This document shows positions 8,891-17,190 of a DNA stretch of 64,000 nt, one piece after another. Source of the DNA: Oscillospiraceae bacterium (lineage in GTDB: Bacteria > Bacillota > Clostridia > Oscillospirales > Oscillospiraceae); contig CACYXE010000005.1 of NCBI GenBank assembly GCA_902778275.1, positions 19,276-83,275 on the forward strand, written 5' to 3'. The position numbers were made by a program, and so were the translations under genes. The stretch's first letter is position 1. Each line of letters begins with the position of its first letter. Under the pieces are notes generated by a model. The model worked only from the letters and a program-made list of their open reading frames with translations, was not told the origin of the DNA and made no database searches.

Positions 8891-9719
8891 GGCTCAACAT
8901 CTCCTGTTTCTTGTTTTCCAAAAAGGCCACTGCCGCTTCATACTGATCCTTATTGGGAATGCCATGGTGCCACTTGGCCAGATTTTCGGCAAAGCAGATG
9001 TCTTTGCCCTTGATCGTATGTGCCAGGATCAGGCTGGGCTTCCCCACTTCAAAGGGAGCGGCGTCCAGCGCATCGACGATCTGCTGCATATTGTTCCCGT
9101 CGATCTCCTTGACGCTCCAACCGAAGGCGCGGTATTTTTCCGCCACATCGCCCAGAGCTATCACATCCTCCGTGCAGCCGGTAATCTGAAGCATATTTCG
9201 GTCCAGAATGGCGATCAGGTTGTCCGTGCCGTAGTTTGCGGCGGCCATGGCCGCCTCCCAATTGGAGCCCTCCGCCTGCTCTCCGTCTCCCATGACCACA
9301 TAGACCTTGCTGGACAGGCCGGACTTCCTGGCCCCCAGGGCCATGCCCACTGCCGCGGGAAGCCCGTGTCCCAGGGCGCCAGAGCAGATCTCAATACCGG
9401 GAACCTTAACCGTGGGATGCCCGAACAAGCGGGAGCCAAACTGTGAATAGCTATCCAGCTCTTCCAGCGGGAAGAAGCCCCTATCCGCCAAAATGCAGTA
9501 CAGGCTCTCCACGGAGTGACCTTTGCTCAAAATAAAGCGATCCCGGTCAGGCAAAAGTGGATTCTGTGGATCCACACGCATTTTATAATAGTACAGGGCA
9601 ACCAGGATATCCGCAGCGGACATGGTGCCGCCCAGGTGGCCGGTCCCGGCCTCATAGATCAGGCGCAGAGCCCGCAGGCGAATATCAACGGCCTTCAATT
9701 CCAATTCTTTTATCTGCAT
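8883..9719 (-). CDS. Transketolase, N-terminal subunit (first pair)
   Basis: This 278-aa chain holds the thiamine-diphosphate domain: GHLGGTMSAADILVALYYYK, FILSKGHS, and the cofactor motif GDGEQAEGSNWEAAMAA...DRN. The start at 9719 is preferred over an ATG 16 codons upstream because GGGAGGAACGGAT sits just before it. It lies 49 bp after the ABC permease and overlaps the C-terminal subunit gene. Split transketolases are common in Clostridia. In this setting, beside a dedicated kinase and transporter, it resembles the two-subunit transketolases of specialised sugar pathways rather than the housekeeping enzyme. Confidence 0.92.
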   Translation of the reverse strand: MQIKELELKAVDIRLRALRLIYEAGTGHLGGTMSAADILVALYYYKMRVDPQNPLLPDRDRFILSKGHSVESLYCILADRGFFPLEELDSYSQFGSRLFGHPTVKVPGIEICSGALGHGLPAAVGMALGARKSGLSSKVYVVMGDGEQAEGSNWEAAMAAANYGTDNLIAILDRNMLQITGCTEDVIALGDVAEKYRAFGWSVKEIDGNNMQQIVDALDAAPFEVGKPSLILAHTIKGKDICFAENLAKWHHGIPNKDQYEAAVAFLENKKQEMLSHA

Positions 9720-9768
9720 ATCCGTTCCTCCCAATAGACCGCGCTTCGGCAGCATGCCGATGCGCAAA

Positions 9769-10707
9769 TCATGTCCGCTTCTTGTTCTTTTCGATCAGAA
9801 CGGCGATCACGACCAGAGCGCCGGTGGCAATGTCCATAATGAAGGAGTTGATGCCCAGCAGGTTGCCGCCGTTCTGGATCACGGCCATGATGCAGGCGCC
9901 GATCACGGTACCGATAGCGGAACCTTCCGCGCCGGCAAGGCTGGCGCCGCCGATGACGGACGCGGCGATGGCGGTCATCTCATAGCCTTCGCCTGCGGAG
10001 GGCTGACCACTGGTAATGCGGGCCGTCAGCAGGATGCCGGCAATGGCGGCACAGAAGGCGTTGAACATATAGCAGAAGCAGATGGTGGGGGCCAGCTTGA
10101 TGCCGCTGAGGCGCGCTGCCTCCATGTTGCTGCCGACGGCATAGATGTTGCGGCCCATGCGGGTGAAGCGCAGAATATAGAATCCCAGCAGAATAACCAC
10201 GACCCAGACGATAAACAGAGACGGCAGGCCCAGGATCTTAAGTTGGGCAAAGCCGGTAAAAGACTGGGGCAAGCTGGGAATGGTACGACCCTTGGTGATG
10301 TACATGGCAAGACCGCGGCCCATCTCCATGGTGCCCAGGGTCGCGATGAAAGGGGGCAGCTTGCCGTAGTGGATCAACAGGCCGTTGACCAGGCCGATCA
10401 GCAGGCAGATCACGATGGTGACGATCAAAGAGATCCCCACGGGCCAACCGTTCTGCTTCATCAAAATACCGCAGAGAACGGAACTGATGCCCACCACGGA
10501 ACCGACAGACAGATCGATGCCGCCGGTGATGATGACCACGGTCATGCCGATGGCGATCAGGCCGGTGATAGATGTGGTCCTGAGCAGATTGAAAATGTTG
10601 GTGGTTTTCAAAAACGACGGCTGGAAAATGGCCAGAGCCACACAGATGACCACCAGAATCAGAACCAGGGAAATCTTTGAGAGCGTATTTCTATCAAACC
10701 TCTTCAT
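9769..10707 (-). CDS. Ribose-type ABC transporter permease
   Basis: The 312-aa integral membrane protein belongs to the RbsC/BPD_transp_2 family and forms the sugar channel of a CUT2-type importer. Eight or nine hydrophobic segments are visible, together with the family signatures GGIDLSVGSVVGISSVLCG and FIATLGTMEMGRGLAMYITKG. The sequence ASVIGGASLAGAEGSAIGTVIGA near the C-terminus is also diagnostic. GGAGGTTCTCCC precedes the ATG. It is 18 bp downstream of the ATPase gene. Confidence 0.93.
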   Translation of the reverse strand: MKRFDRNTLSKISLVLILVVICVALAIFQPSFLKTTNIFNLLRTTSITGLIAIGMTVVIITGGIDLSVGSVVGISSVLCGILMKQNGWPVGISLIVTIVICLLIGLVNGLLIHYGKLPPFIATLGTMEMGRGLAMYITKGRTIPSLPQSFTGFAQLKILGLPSLFIVWVVVILLGFYILRFTRMGRNIYAVGSNMEAARLSGIKLAPTICFCYMFNAFCAAIAGILLTARITSGQPSAGEGYEMTAIAASVIGGASLAGAEGSAIGTVIGACIMAVIQNGGNLLGINSFIMDIATGALVVIAVLIEKNKKRT

Positions 10708-10725
10708 GGGAGAACCTCCATTGTG

Positions 10726-12249
10726 TTATTCAGATTTAAATCCGGATGCCATCATGAGAGCTTTTTTCTCCAGCTCGTCAGACGGTTTGTTTTTCAATTC
10801 ATCTTCGCTGATTTCACCCATCAGCTTGCCCTCGCTGAAAACGACGACACGGTTTGCCAGGCCCAGGACCTCCGGCAAATAGGAGGAGATGATGATGACC
10901 GCATCACCCTGGGCGATCAGCTGCTCGATCAGCTTGTAGATTTCCTTCTTGGCATTCACATCAACGCCGACAGTAGGTTCATCGAAAATCAAAATGTGGC
11001 TCTGTTTGCACAGCCATTTGGCGATAACCACCTTTTGCTGGTTGCCGCCGCTCAGGTTGCGGACAAGCTGTTCCAGAGAAGGCGTCTTGATCGCAATGGA
11101 CTCCTTGAATCTCTCCGCGTTCTGCTTTTCAATCGCTGCGTTCACCTTGCCGGCCTTGGAGATATCCCGATAAGAGGCAAGGTTAATATTATTCTTTACA
11201 GACATATGCAGACAAAGCCCCTGCGCGCGGCGATCCTCCGGCAACAGGCCGATGCCGCATGCGATGGCGTCGCTGGGGTCTTTTATGGTGACTTCTTTGC
11301 CGTCCACGAGGACGGAGCCCGAGTCGAAAGGCTCTGCGCCAAAGATGGTACGTACCGTCTCCGTTCGTCCGGAGCCTACCAGGCCGAAGATGCCCAGGAT
11401 CTCACCGGTGCGCACGGAAAACGAGATATCCTCAAATTGTCCCTGCTTGGTCAGGTTCCTGACTTCCAGCGCCACATCCCCTGTTTTGCCATGCTGGATG
11501 TCATACATGTCAGTCATTTCGCGGCCTACCATCATGGCGACCAGCTCGTCCACTGTGGTGTCCGCGATCATTTTATGGCCTGCGTACTGGCCGTCCTTCA
11601 GAACGGTCACTTCATCGCAGACTTCAAACAGTTCCTCAAGACGGTGAGAGATATAGATAATGGCCAGACCTCTCGCCTTTAATTGCCGGATCATATCAAA
11701 CAGCATGGCCGTGTCTTTCTCGGTCAGCTGTGCGGTCGGTTCGTCAAAAATGATGAGCTTGGCGTCTTCACTGATCGCTTTGGCGATCGACACCATCTCC
11801 TGCTGCGCCACGGTCAGATCCTTCAGCCGCTTGCGCACATCTACTTCAATGCCCAGATCTCCCAAGGTCTTGGCCGCGTCCTCATAGACTTTCTTCCAGT
11901 TCACAGCCAGGCCGCTGCCCGGCAGACGGCCAAGGAAAAAGTTTTCTCCCACGGTCAGGTGCGGCGCCATCTGCACATCCTGATAAATGGCCAGCAGCCC
12001 CAATTCCTTGGCCATGATCGGGTTCTGCATTTTTACTTCCTGCCCCTCGACGAAGATCCTGCCCTCGTACTTGTTGCCGTAAGTGCCCATCAGGGTCTTG
12101 ATCAAGGTCGACTTGCCTGCGCCGTTTTCGCCGATCAGTGCATGAACGGAGCCGGCATTCACGCTGAAATCCACATCCGTAAGGGCCTTCACGCCGGGAA
12201 AACTCTTGCTGATTTTTTCCAGTCTGACGACTTCCCTGCTTTCGCTCAT
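10726..12249 (-). CDS. Ribose-type sugar ABC transporter ATPase (double NBD)
   Basis: The 507-aa protein has two fused nucleotide-binding domains, as in RbsA/XylG. The first has a standard Walker A (GENGAGKSTLIKTLMG) and Walker B (LIIFDEPTAQL), with a degenerate signature (LTVAQQEMVSIAKAI). The second has the usual altered Walker A (GLVGSGRTETVRTIFG) with an intact LSGGNQQKVVIAKWL signature and Walker B (LIFDEPTVGVD). This asymmetry is normal for the family. GGGAGG lies 7 nt before the ATG. It is separated from the binding-protein gene by about 100 bp that contains a stable hairpin. Confidence 0.94.
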   Translation of the reverse strand: MSESREVVRLEKISKSFPGVKALTDVDFSVNAGSVHALIGENGAGKSTLIKTLMGTYGNKYEGRIFVEGQEVKMQNPIMAKELGLLAIYQDVQMAPHLTVGENFFLGRLPGSGLAVNWKKVYEDAAKTLGDLGIEVDVRKRLKDLTVAQQEMVSIAKAISEDAKLIIFDEPTAQLTEKDTAMLFDMIRQLKARGLAIIYISHRLEELFEVCDEVTVLKDGQYAGHKMIADTTVDELVAMMVGREMTDMYDIQHGKTGDVALEVRNLTKQGQFEDISFSVRTGEILGIFGLVGSGRTETVRTIFGAEPFDSGSVLVDGKEVTIKDPSDAIACGIGLLPEDRRAQGLCLHMSVKNNINLASYRDISKAGKVNAAIEKQNAERFKESIAIKTPSLEQLVRNLSGGNQQKVVIAKWLCKQSHILIFDEPTVGVDVNAKKEIYKLIEQLIAQGDAVIIISSYLPEVLGLANRVVVFSEGKLMGEISEDELKNKPSDELEKKALMMASGFKSE

Positions 12250-12270
12250 AAAAAAGCCTCCCTAAAATCT

Positions 12271-12301
12271 GGCCCCGGTTACGGCATCCGCAACCGAGGC
12301 C
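12271..12301 (-). promoter_or_regulatory. Intercistronic hairpin after the binding-protein gene
   Basis: GGCCCCGGTT (12271-12280) pairs with AACCGAGGCC (12292-12301) with one wobble, forming a 10-bp stem without a following T-run on the minus strand. Position between the abundant binding protein and the ATPase fits a structure that stabilises the upstream message or partially terminates transcription, as seen in other binding-protein operons. Confidence 0.55.
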
Positions 12302-12352
12302 AAAACAATCTATCCTAACTTAAGCGCGCCGAATAACAGATTGCTGTTATGC

Positions 12353-13414
12353 TTAACCGATAACGGCCTGGACCTCTTCGCTGTCGATATTGTCGAGGGT
12401 AACGAGGGTGACCCAGGTGTTGTAGAACTTGTTGGCAGCGTCGGCACCATCGATGTCGGCCAGAGTGCCGCCGCGGGCCAGAGTAGCCGCAAAGTTGACG
12501 CCCTTATAGCCCCACTGATACAGGTCCTGAACCAGGATCGCGGACAGGGAGCCGTCGCGGATGCCGGCGATCTCTTCGTCATTGCCGTCATAGGCAACGC
12601 CGATGATCTTGCCCTGCATCTCATTCTCGGCCAGAGCCAGCGCCACGCCGGAGCCGGTGGTGTTGTTGTCGCCGTAGACACCGATCAGGTCGGGATTGGC
12701 GTTGATGTAGTCATTGACCAGGTCCATGGACTTCTGCATGTCGTTGTCCACATACTGACCGGAGATGACCTTGATGTTGGGAGCAAGCTCAGCCAGCTTG
12801 TCGATGAAGCCGTCATCGCGGTTGTAAACGGTCTCGACAGGAACAGCGGAGACGACGCCAACTGTGCCCTTGGGCTCGATGCCGGCCTCGCCCAGATACT
12901 TCATGAACTGCTCGGCCATCAGCTCGCCACCGGCGTAGTTGTCGTTGGCCATGAACAGATCATAGGAATCGGTGTTGACAGAGACGTCAACGGCGATGAT
13001 CTTGATGCCCTTGGCAGCGGCTTCGTCCAGAGCGGCAACAACAGCGTCGCTGTCATTGGGGGTGATGACGATAGCATCGGGCTCGGAAGTAATGATGTTC
13101 TCCAGGATAGCGACCTGACCTTCAATGTCGGACTCAGTGGCAGCACCATAGCAGGTGACCTTGATGGCGCCATTGCTGTCAGCGCCAGCCTGTTCGGCGC
13201 CGCTGACCATCGTCTGCCAGGACTGAGAGTCGAAGGACTTGACCAGGACGGCCACATCGACCACGTCGTCGGCAGCGGGCTCGGCAGCGGGCTCAGCAGC
13301 GGGCTCGGCGGCGGGGGCTTCGGTAGCAGCGGGGGCGGCAGGTGCGCTGGAGCCGCAGGCGGCCAGAGCGAATACCATACACAGTGCAAGAATCAGTGCC
13401 AGAAACTTTTTCAC
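12353..13414 (-). CDS. Sugar-binding lipoprotein of ribose-type ABC importer
   Basis: The 353-aa protein starts with a lipoprotein signal (LILALCMVFALAACGSS); Cys20 should be lipidated after cleavage. An Ala/Pro/Glu-rich tether follows with three copies of EPAA. The rest is a periplasmic-binding type I domain (Peripla_BP_4): VAVLVKSFDSQSWQTMVSGA, SEPDAIVITPNDSDAVV, IKIIAVDVSVNTDSYDLFMA. It delivers sugar to the permease/ATPase pair. It is the first gene of the minus operon, with a good promoter at 13567-13595. The pattern is that of RbsB/XylF-type proteins; the ligand is unknown. Confidence 0.93.
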   Translation of the reverse strand: MKKFLALILALCMVFALAACGSSAPAAPAATEAPAAEPAAEPAAEPAADDVVDVAVLVKSFDSQSWQTMVSGAEQAGADSNGAIKVTCYGAATESDIEGQVAILENIITSEPDAIVITPNDSDAVVAALDEAAAKGIKIIAVDVSVNTDSYDLFMANDNYAGGELMAEQFMKYLGEAGIEPKGTVGVVSAVPVETVYNRDDGFIDKLAELAPNIKVISGQYVDNDMQKSMDLVNDYINANPDLIGVYGDNNTTGSGVALALAENEMQGKIIGVAYDGNDEEIAGIRDGSLSAILVQDLYQWGYKGVNFAATLARGGTLADIDGADAANKFYNTWVTLVTLDNIDSEEVQAVIG

Positions 13415-13441
13415 TTCATGTTACCTCCATTAAATTTATTT

Positions 13442-13457
13442 TGTGTCTTGCGACACA
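13442..13457 (-). promoter_or_regulatory. Small inverted repeat in the binding-protein leader
   Basis: TGTGTC (13442-13447) and GACACA (13452-13457) form a perfect 6-bp inverted repeat with a 4-nt loop, in the untranslated leader of the binding-protein message about 30 nt before the start codon. It could be a protein site or an RNA hairpin. Confidence 0.35.
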
Positions 13458-13504
13458 TGAAGCTTTTGTCCGCTTCTCCGGGAATCGCGGCGGGCGTTTA
13501 ACAA

Positions 13505-13521
13505 TTTAGTAATAATTTAGT
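13505..13521. promoter_or_regulatory. Paired TTTAGT direct repeats, cluster 1
   Basis: TTTAGT occurs at 13505-13510 and 13516-13521, exactly 11 bp apart, so both face the same side of the helix. They lie about 40-55 bp downstream of the predicted start of the minus operon. A matching cluster is found at 13685-13711. Confidence 0.4.
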
Positions 13522-13566
13522 AGCTTGGCTCCCGCAAACTCGATTTCGGCGAAGCTTCTGCTTGTG

Positions 13567-13595
13567 AGTATAAATACTTTTCGCAATTCCGTCAA
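13567..13595 (-). promoter_or_regulatory. Promoter of the transporter/transketolase operon
   Basis: On the minus strand TTGACG (13595-13590) and TATACT (13572-13567) are separated by 17 bp. Transcription would start near 13560 and give a leader of about 145 nt. The palindrome GAAGCTTC (13551-13558) sits right at the start site and is a possible operator. Confidence 0.65.
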
Positions 13596-13649
13596 GTCGG
13601 CAAAGGCTTTAATAGCGAAAAAAAATGCTTTTTTGGCGTGTTGAACAAA

Positions 13650-13668
13650 AACGAAACTGAATTTCGTT
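13650..13668. promoter_or_regulatory. 19-bp palindrome, candidate LacI-type operator
   Basis: AACGAAA (13650-13656) and TTTCGTT (13662-13668) form a perfect inverted repeat around a 5-bp centre. It is located between the two divergent promoters. Symmetry and size suit a homodimeric LacI-family repressor such as the one at 468-1475; binding is inferred. Confidence 0.45.
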
Positions 13669-13684
13669 ATATTTGCCGATTATA

Positions 13685-13711
13685 TTTAGTTTGAATTTAG
13701 TCGCACTTAGT
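13685..13711. promoter_or_regulatory. TTTAGT direct repeats, cluster 2
   Basis: TTTAGT at 13685-13690 and 13696-13701 and CTTAGT at 13706-13711 are spaced 11 and 10 bp. They lie just upstream of the -35 element of the plus operon, a classic place for an activator that contacts RNA polymerase. Confidence 0.4.
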
Positions 13712-13721
13712 AATTTAATTG

Positions 13722-13750
13722 TTGATTTATTCAAGGCTCAGGTGTATGAT
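13722..13750 (+). promoter_or_regulatory. Promoter of the E1/lipoyl/transketolase operon
   Basis: TTGATT (13722-13727) and TATGAT (13745-13750) are separated by 17 bp. Transcription should begin near 13757 and give a leader of roughly 245 nt before the E1 alpha start. Confidence 0.65.
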
Positions 13751-13796
13751 AATAACAAATAAAGTGTCGTATGGCGCTCATGCAGCCATGGGATGC

Positions 13797-13975
13797 CCCG
13801 CTCGGGCAGCAGCAGGTGAAAACGCAGCCGCCGGAAGGCGGATCTCCTGTGCCTGCCGAGGCCGGCAGTGCATCGTGTTTGCAAACGCCGGGACGAAAAC
13901 AGAGAGGGTGAGCGACCAAAGCCCGCCAAGGCCAGGATAGTTGCCGGCGGCATCAGCAGCAATTCCAATTTTATA
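13797..13975 (+). ncRNA. GC-rich structured leader of unknown class
   Basis: Within an otherwise AT-rich intergenic region, the transcribed leader is GC-rich and contains several local hairpins: CCGCC-GGAA-GGCGG, TGCCG-AGGC-CGGCA and GTTTGC/AAAC pairing. I compared it by eye with TPP, cobalamin, c-di-GMP, THF, glycine and FMN consensus cores and found no match. It may be an unrecognised regulatory RNA or simply a structured leader. Confidence 0.3.
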
Positions 13976-14000
13976 ATTTTTATATAAGGAGAAATGCGAT

Positions 14001-14969
14001 ATGGAAAATGTGCAGCTTTTAGAGGCGTACAAAAGAATGGTCCTGATCAGAAAGTTTGAGCTGAAAGCCAAAAAGCTGTTCGAGGCCAACAAGCTGCCCG
14101 GCTTTCTGCACCTGTATGTGGGGGAAGAAGCCGTTGCCGTCGGCGTCTGCTCGGCGCTGAGGGTCACGGACCAGATCACCAGTACCCACCGGGGGCATGG
14201 ACATCTGATTGCCAAGGGCGGTGATGTGAAGAAAATGATGGCGGAACTGTTCGGAAAGGCCACCGGCTACTGCAAAGGTCAAGGCGGCTCCATACATATT
14301 TCCGACTATAACACCGGCATTCTGGGCGCAAACGGCATTGTAGGCGCCGGACTGCCCATCGCTACAGGCGCGGCCTTTGCCTTCAAATACAAAAACGAAG
14401 ACAAGGTGGCGGTCTGTTTCTTTGGTGACGGGGCGTCCAACCGGGGCACCTTCCATGAATCCCTGAACATGGCCGCGGCCTTCAAGCTCCCTGTGGTGTT
14501 TGTCTGTGAAAACAACCTGTATGGCATTTCTGTGGACGCCCGTTATGTGGCTGCCGGCGTTGTCAACGGCAAGAACATCGCGGACCGTGCAGTGGGTTAC
14601 GATATTCCCGGCGTAGTGGTAGACGGCAACGATGTGAACGCGGTCTATGAAGCCGCCTGCGTCGCGGTGGCGCGCGCCCGTGCCGGCGAGGGGCCGACCC
14701 TGATCGAGTGCAAAACCTGGAGGCAGCTGGGTCATTATGTGGGCGATCCGGATAACTACCGGACCGACGAGGAAAAGGCCGCCTGGCTCCAGCGCGACCC
14801 CATCAAAGCTGTGGGCACGCAGCTGCTGGAGAAGGGTGTATGCAGCCAGGAAGATCTGGACAAGATCGCCGCGGATACCGATGCGCTGATTGAAGACGCT
14901 GTTGCAGAAGCCGAAGCCGCTCCCTACCCCGATGCTTCCGCGCTCCTGACGGACATTTACGCAGAATAA
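14001..14969 (+). CDS. acoA: Thiamine-dependent dehydrogenase E1 alpha subunit
   Basis: The 322-aa protein is the alpha subunit of a pyruvate/acetoin/2-oxoacid dehydrogenase. It binds thiamine diphosphate through FFGDGASNRGTFHESLNMA (GDG...N motif). FLHLYVGEEAVAVGVCSAL, STHRGHGHLIAKGGD and GKGQGGSIHI-like GYCKGQGGSIHISDYN are family blocks. Length and pattern fit AcoA of acetoin dehydrogenase better than PdhA, but the substrate is not proven. AAGGAG precedes the ATG. The beta gene follows after 14 bp. E2 and E3 partners are on the divergent operon. Confidence 0.88.
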   Translation: MENVQLLEAYKRMVLIRKFELKAKKLFEANKLPGFLHLYVGEEAVAVGVCSALRVTDQITSTHRGHGHLIAKGGDVKKMMAELFGKATGYCKGQGGSIHISDYNTGILGANGIVGAGLPIATGAAFAFKYKNEDKVAVCFFGDGASNRGTFHESLNMAAAFKLPVVFVCENNLYGISVDARYVAAGVVNGKNIADRAVGYDIPGVVVDGNDVNAVYEAACVAVARARAGEGPTLIECKTWRQLGHYVGDPDNYRTDEEKAAWLQRDPIKAVGTQLLEKGVCSQEDLDKIAADTDALIEDAVAEAEAAPYPDASALLTDIYAE

Positions 14970-14983
14970 GGAGGTTGCTTGCA

Positions 14984-15976
14984 ATGAGTAAAATCACATT
15001 TGGCAGGGCGATACACGATGCGCTCCAGTTTGAAATGAATCGCTGCCCCGAGGTATATCTGGCCGGTGAAGATGTGGGGTTCCGCGGAGGCGACTTCGGC
15101 GAGGATATGGGCCTGTGGGCCGAGTTTGACGGCAAGCACGGTGCGGAAAGCAGACGCGTTGTCGATACGGCTATCAGTGAGACTGCCATCATCGGCCATG
15201 CGGTAGGCGCCGCAGCCTGCGGTCTGCGTCCGGTGGTTGAGATCATGCACATGGACTTTATGGGCGTAGCGATGGATGAGATCCTCAACCAGGCTGGTAA
15301 AATGCGCTACATGAACGGCGGTAAGCTGCAGGTCCCCATGGTGATCAAGACCACTGCCGGCGGCGGCGTAGGCGCCGCAGCACAGCATTCCCAGACCCTG
15401 GAAGCCTTCGTGGCTCATACGCCGGGCGTCAAGGTGGTCATGCCCTCCAATCCGGCGGATGCCAAGGGCTTGTTGATCTCTGCCATTCGGGATAACAACC
15501 CGGTGGTATTCATCTCGCATAAGCTGCTCATGGCCGGAAAGGGTGAAGTGCCTGACGGTGAATATGTAGTACCCATCGGCAAAGCCAATGTGTGCCGCGA
15601 GGGCAAGGATGTGACCATCATCTCTTGGTCCAAGATGGTTAAGGATGCCATGCAGGCCGCCGAGGAATTGGAGGACGAGGGAATCGATGCCGAAGTCATT
15701 GACCTGAGGACCATTAAGCCCCTGGACGAAATGACCGTGCTCGATTCTGTTCGGAAGACCGGGCGGCTGGTCATCGTACACGAGGCGACCCGCGTCTGCG
15801 GCTTCGGCGCGGAAGTGGCGGCGGTCGTGGCAGAGAAGGCTTTTGATGCCCTGAAGGCGCCCATCCAGCGGGTGACCGCGCCGGATTGCCCCTCCCCCTT
15901 TACCCCGGCACTGGAAGTCGAGTATCTGCCCAACGCGGCGAAGGTCGTGGCGGCGGTCAAAAAAATCATGAAATGA
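14984..15976 (+). CDS. acoB: Thiamine-dependent dehydrogenase E1 beta subunit
   Basis: The 330-aa beta subunit supplies the pyrimidine-binding side of the active site (ISETAIIGHAVGAAACGLRP, catalytic Glu in this block) and the C-terminal transketolase domain. YLAGEDVGFRGGDFGE, GGGVGAAAQHSQTLEAFVAH and VIDLRTIKPLDEMTVLDSV are diagnostic. The ATG at 14984 is preferred because AGGAGG lies at 14969-14974, while a TTG three codons earlier would overlap it. It forms a heterotetramer with the preceding alpha subunit. Confidence 0.9.
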   Translation: MSKITFGRAIHDALQFEMNRCPEVYLAGEDVGFRGGDFGEDMGLWAEFDGKHGAESRRVVDTAISETAIIGHAVGAAACGLRPVVEIMHMDFMGVAMDEILNQAGKMRYMNGGKLQVPMVIKTTAGGGVGAAAQHSQTLEAFVAHTPGVKVVMPSNPADAKGLLISAIRDNNPVVFISHKLLMAGKGEVPDGEYVVPIGKANVCREGKDVTIISWSKMVKDAMQAAEELEDEGIDAEVIDLRTIKPLDEMTVLDSVRKTGRLVIVHEATRVCGFGAEVAAVVAEKAFDALKAPIQRVTAPDCPSPFTPALEVEYLPNAAKVVAAVKKIMK

Positions 15977-16000
15977 TTCGATAGGAAGGAGAATAGCAGC

Positions 16001-16246
16001 GTGTTTAGAGTTCGCGTTCAGATGCCCAAGATGGGCATGACCATGACGGAGGGTACGCTCGCCGCCTGGACAAAGAAGGACGGAGATTTGGTCAATGAGG
16101 GCGACGTGATTGCCAGTATCGAAACCGATAAGATCACCAACAACCTGGAAGCACCCGCCACAGGCATTCTCCGCATTTCCGTGGAAGAGGGCACGGAAGT
16201 TCCCGTAGCCGGCAAGCTGGGCTATATTGAAGTTGAGGATGAATGA
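16001..16246 (+). CDS. Free-standing lipoyl-domain protein
   Basis: This 81-aa protein is a single biotinyl/lipoyl domain with no other module. PKMGMTMTEGTLAAWTKKDG and the lipoylation hairpin SIETDKITNNLEAP (Lys44) match E2 lipoyl domains. The start is GTG at 16001, preceded by AGGAAGGAGA. It could act as a mobile swinging-arm carrier between E1 and the E2/E3 encoded on the divergent operon. It is the third lipoyl domain of the locus, besides those fused to E2 and E3. A glycine-cleavage H protein is longer and differs in sequence. Confidence 0.85.
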   Translation: MFRVRVQMPKMGMTMTEGTLAAWTKKDGDLVNEGDVIASIETDKITNNLEAPATGILRISVEEGTEVPVAGKLGYIEVEDE

Positions 16247-16339
16247 GCATTTCACCCTGCATCGGCTGATATGCCCTGTCAATGCGAGGCAACAACGGGG
16301 CAATTTGCAATAATAATAAGAGTAACGGAGGCACCATTC

Positions 16340-17188
16340 ATGGAACAAAGCAGAGTCAAAGAATTGGAAACGATAGCGTATAAGGCCCGTGTTCTGGGTC
16401 TGGACGCTATCAACAAGGCAGCATCCGGCCACGTAGGCGGCGCTTTCTCCGTAGTGGATATTCTGACCGTGCTGTATTTCAACACGCTTCGGAATATTGA
16501 TGTGAATAATCCCAAGAACCCCGCGAGAGACCGATTTGTACTCTCTAAGGGCCACTGCACGGCAGCGCTTTACCCCATCCTTGCACTGCGCGGCTTTTTC
16601 CCTGTGGAAGATCTGGCCACCTTCCGTCAGATCGACAGTTACCTGTCCGGCCATGCGGAAATGAATCATGTCCCAGGCGTGGATATGTCCGCCGGGTCTT
16701 TAGGACAGGGCCTGTCCAACGCGGTCGGTATGGCGCTGGCTGGTAAGATTGATCGGGCCAAATATCGTGTCTACGCAATCATGGGCGACGGCGAGATCCA
16801 AGAGGGCCAGATTTGGGAGGCCGCCATGTGCGCCGGCAAGTATAAGCTGGATAACCTGGTCGGCATCGTGGACTACAATCGTCTGCAGATCGACGGCACC
16901 ACCGCCGAAGTCATGCCGCTGGAGCCGTTGGCCGACAGATGGGAGTCCTTTGGCTGGCATGTGATCGAGATCGACGGCCATAATTATGAGCGCATCGCCG
17001 AAGCCTTCCAGGCTGCGGAAAACTACAAAGGCAAACCTACCATGATCATCGCCAACACCGTGAAGGGCAAAGGCGTTTCCTTCATGGAGAACAACGTGGA
17101 ATGGCACGGTCACCCGCCCATGGGCGATGATTACGTCAATGCTCGCGCTGAGCTTGTGGCACATCTGAATGAACTGGAGGGAAAGTAA
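16340..17188 (+). CDS. Transketolase, N-terminal subunit (second pair)
   Basis: The 282-aa chain carries the thiamine-diphosphate domain: AASGHVGGAFSVVDILTVLY, FVLSKGHCTAALYPILALRG, and GDGEIQEGQIWEAAMCAGKY...DYN. The ATG at 16340 follows CGGAGG; an upstream in-frame start has no site. About 93 bp separate it from the lipoyl gene. It is clearly paralogous to the N-terminal subunit at 8883-9719 but diverged, so the locus has two distinct transketolases. Confidence 0.92.
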   Translation: MEQSRVKELETIAYKARVLGLDAINKAASGHVGGAFSVVDILTVLYFNTLRNIDVNNPKNPARDRFVLSKGHCTAALYPILALRGFFPVEDLATFRQIDSYLSGHAEMNHVPGVDMSAGSLGQGLSNAVGMALAGKIDRAKYRVYAIMGDGEIQEGQIWEAAMCAGKYKLDNLVGIVDYNRLQIDGTTAEVMPLEPLADRWESFGWHVIEIDGHNYERIAEAFQAAENYKGKPTMIIANTVKGKGVSFMENNVEWHGHPPMGDDYVNARAELVAHLNELEGK

Positions 17189-17190
17189 TA

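Noticed and set aside
5014-9719. Sulfoquinovose sulfo-transketolase pathway
   Set aside because: A split transketolase is present, but I see no sulfoquinovosidase or sulfosugar-type isomerase, and an FGGY kinase is not expected there.
12341-13501. Plus-strand open frame opposite the sugar-binding lipoprotein
   Set aside because: Antisense shadow; the minus strand has the signal peptide, binding fold, promoter and ribosome site.
13757-14000. TPP riboswitch in front of the E1/transketolase operon
   Set aside because: Expected from the cofactor, but the CUGAGA and ACCUGA core motifs are not present.
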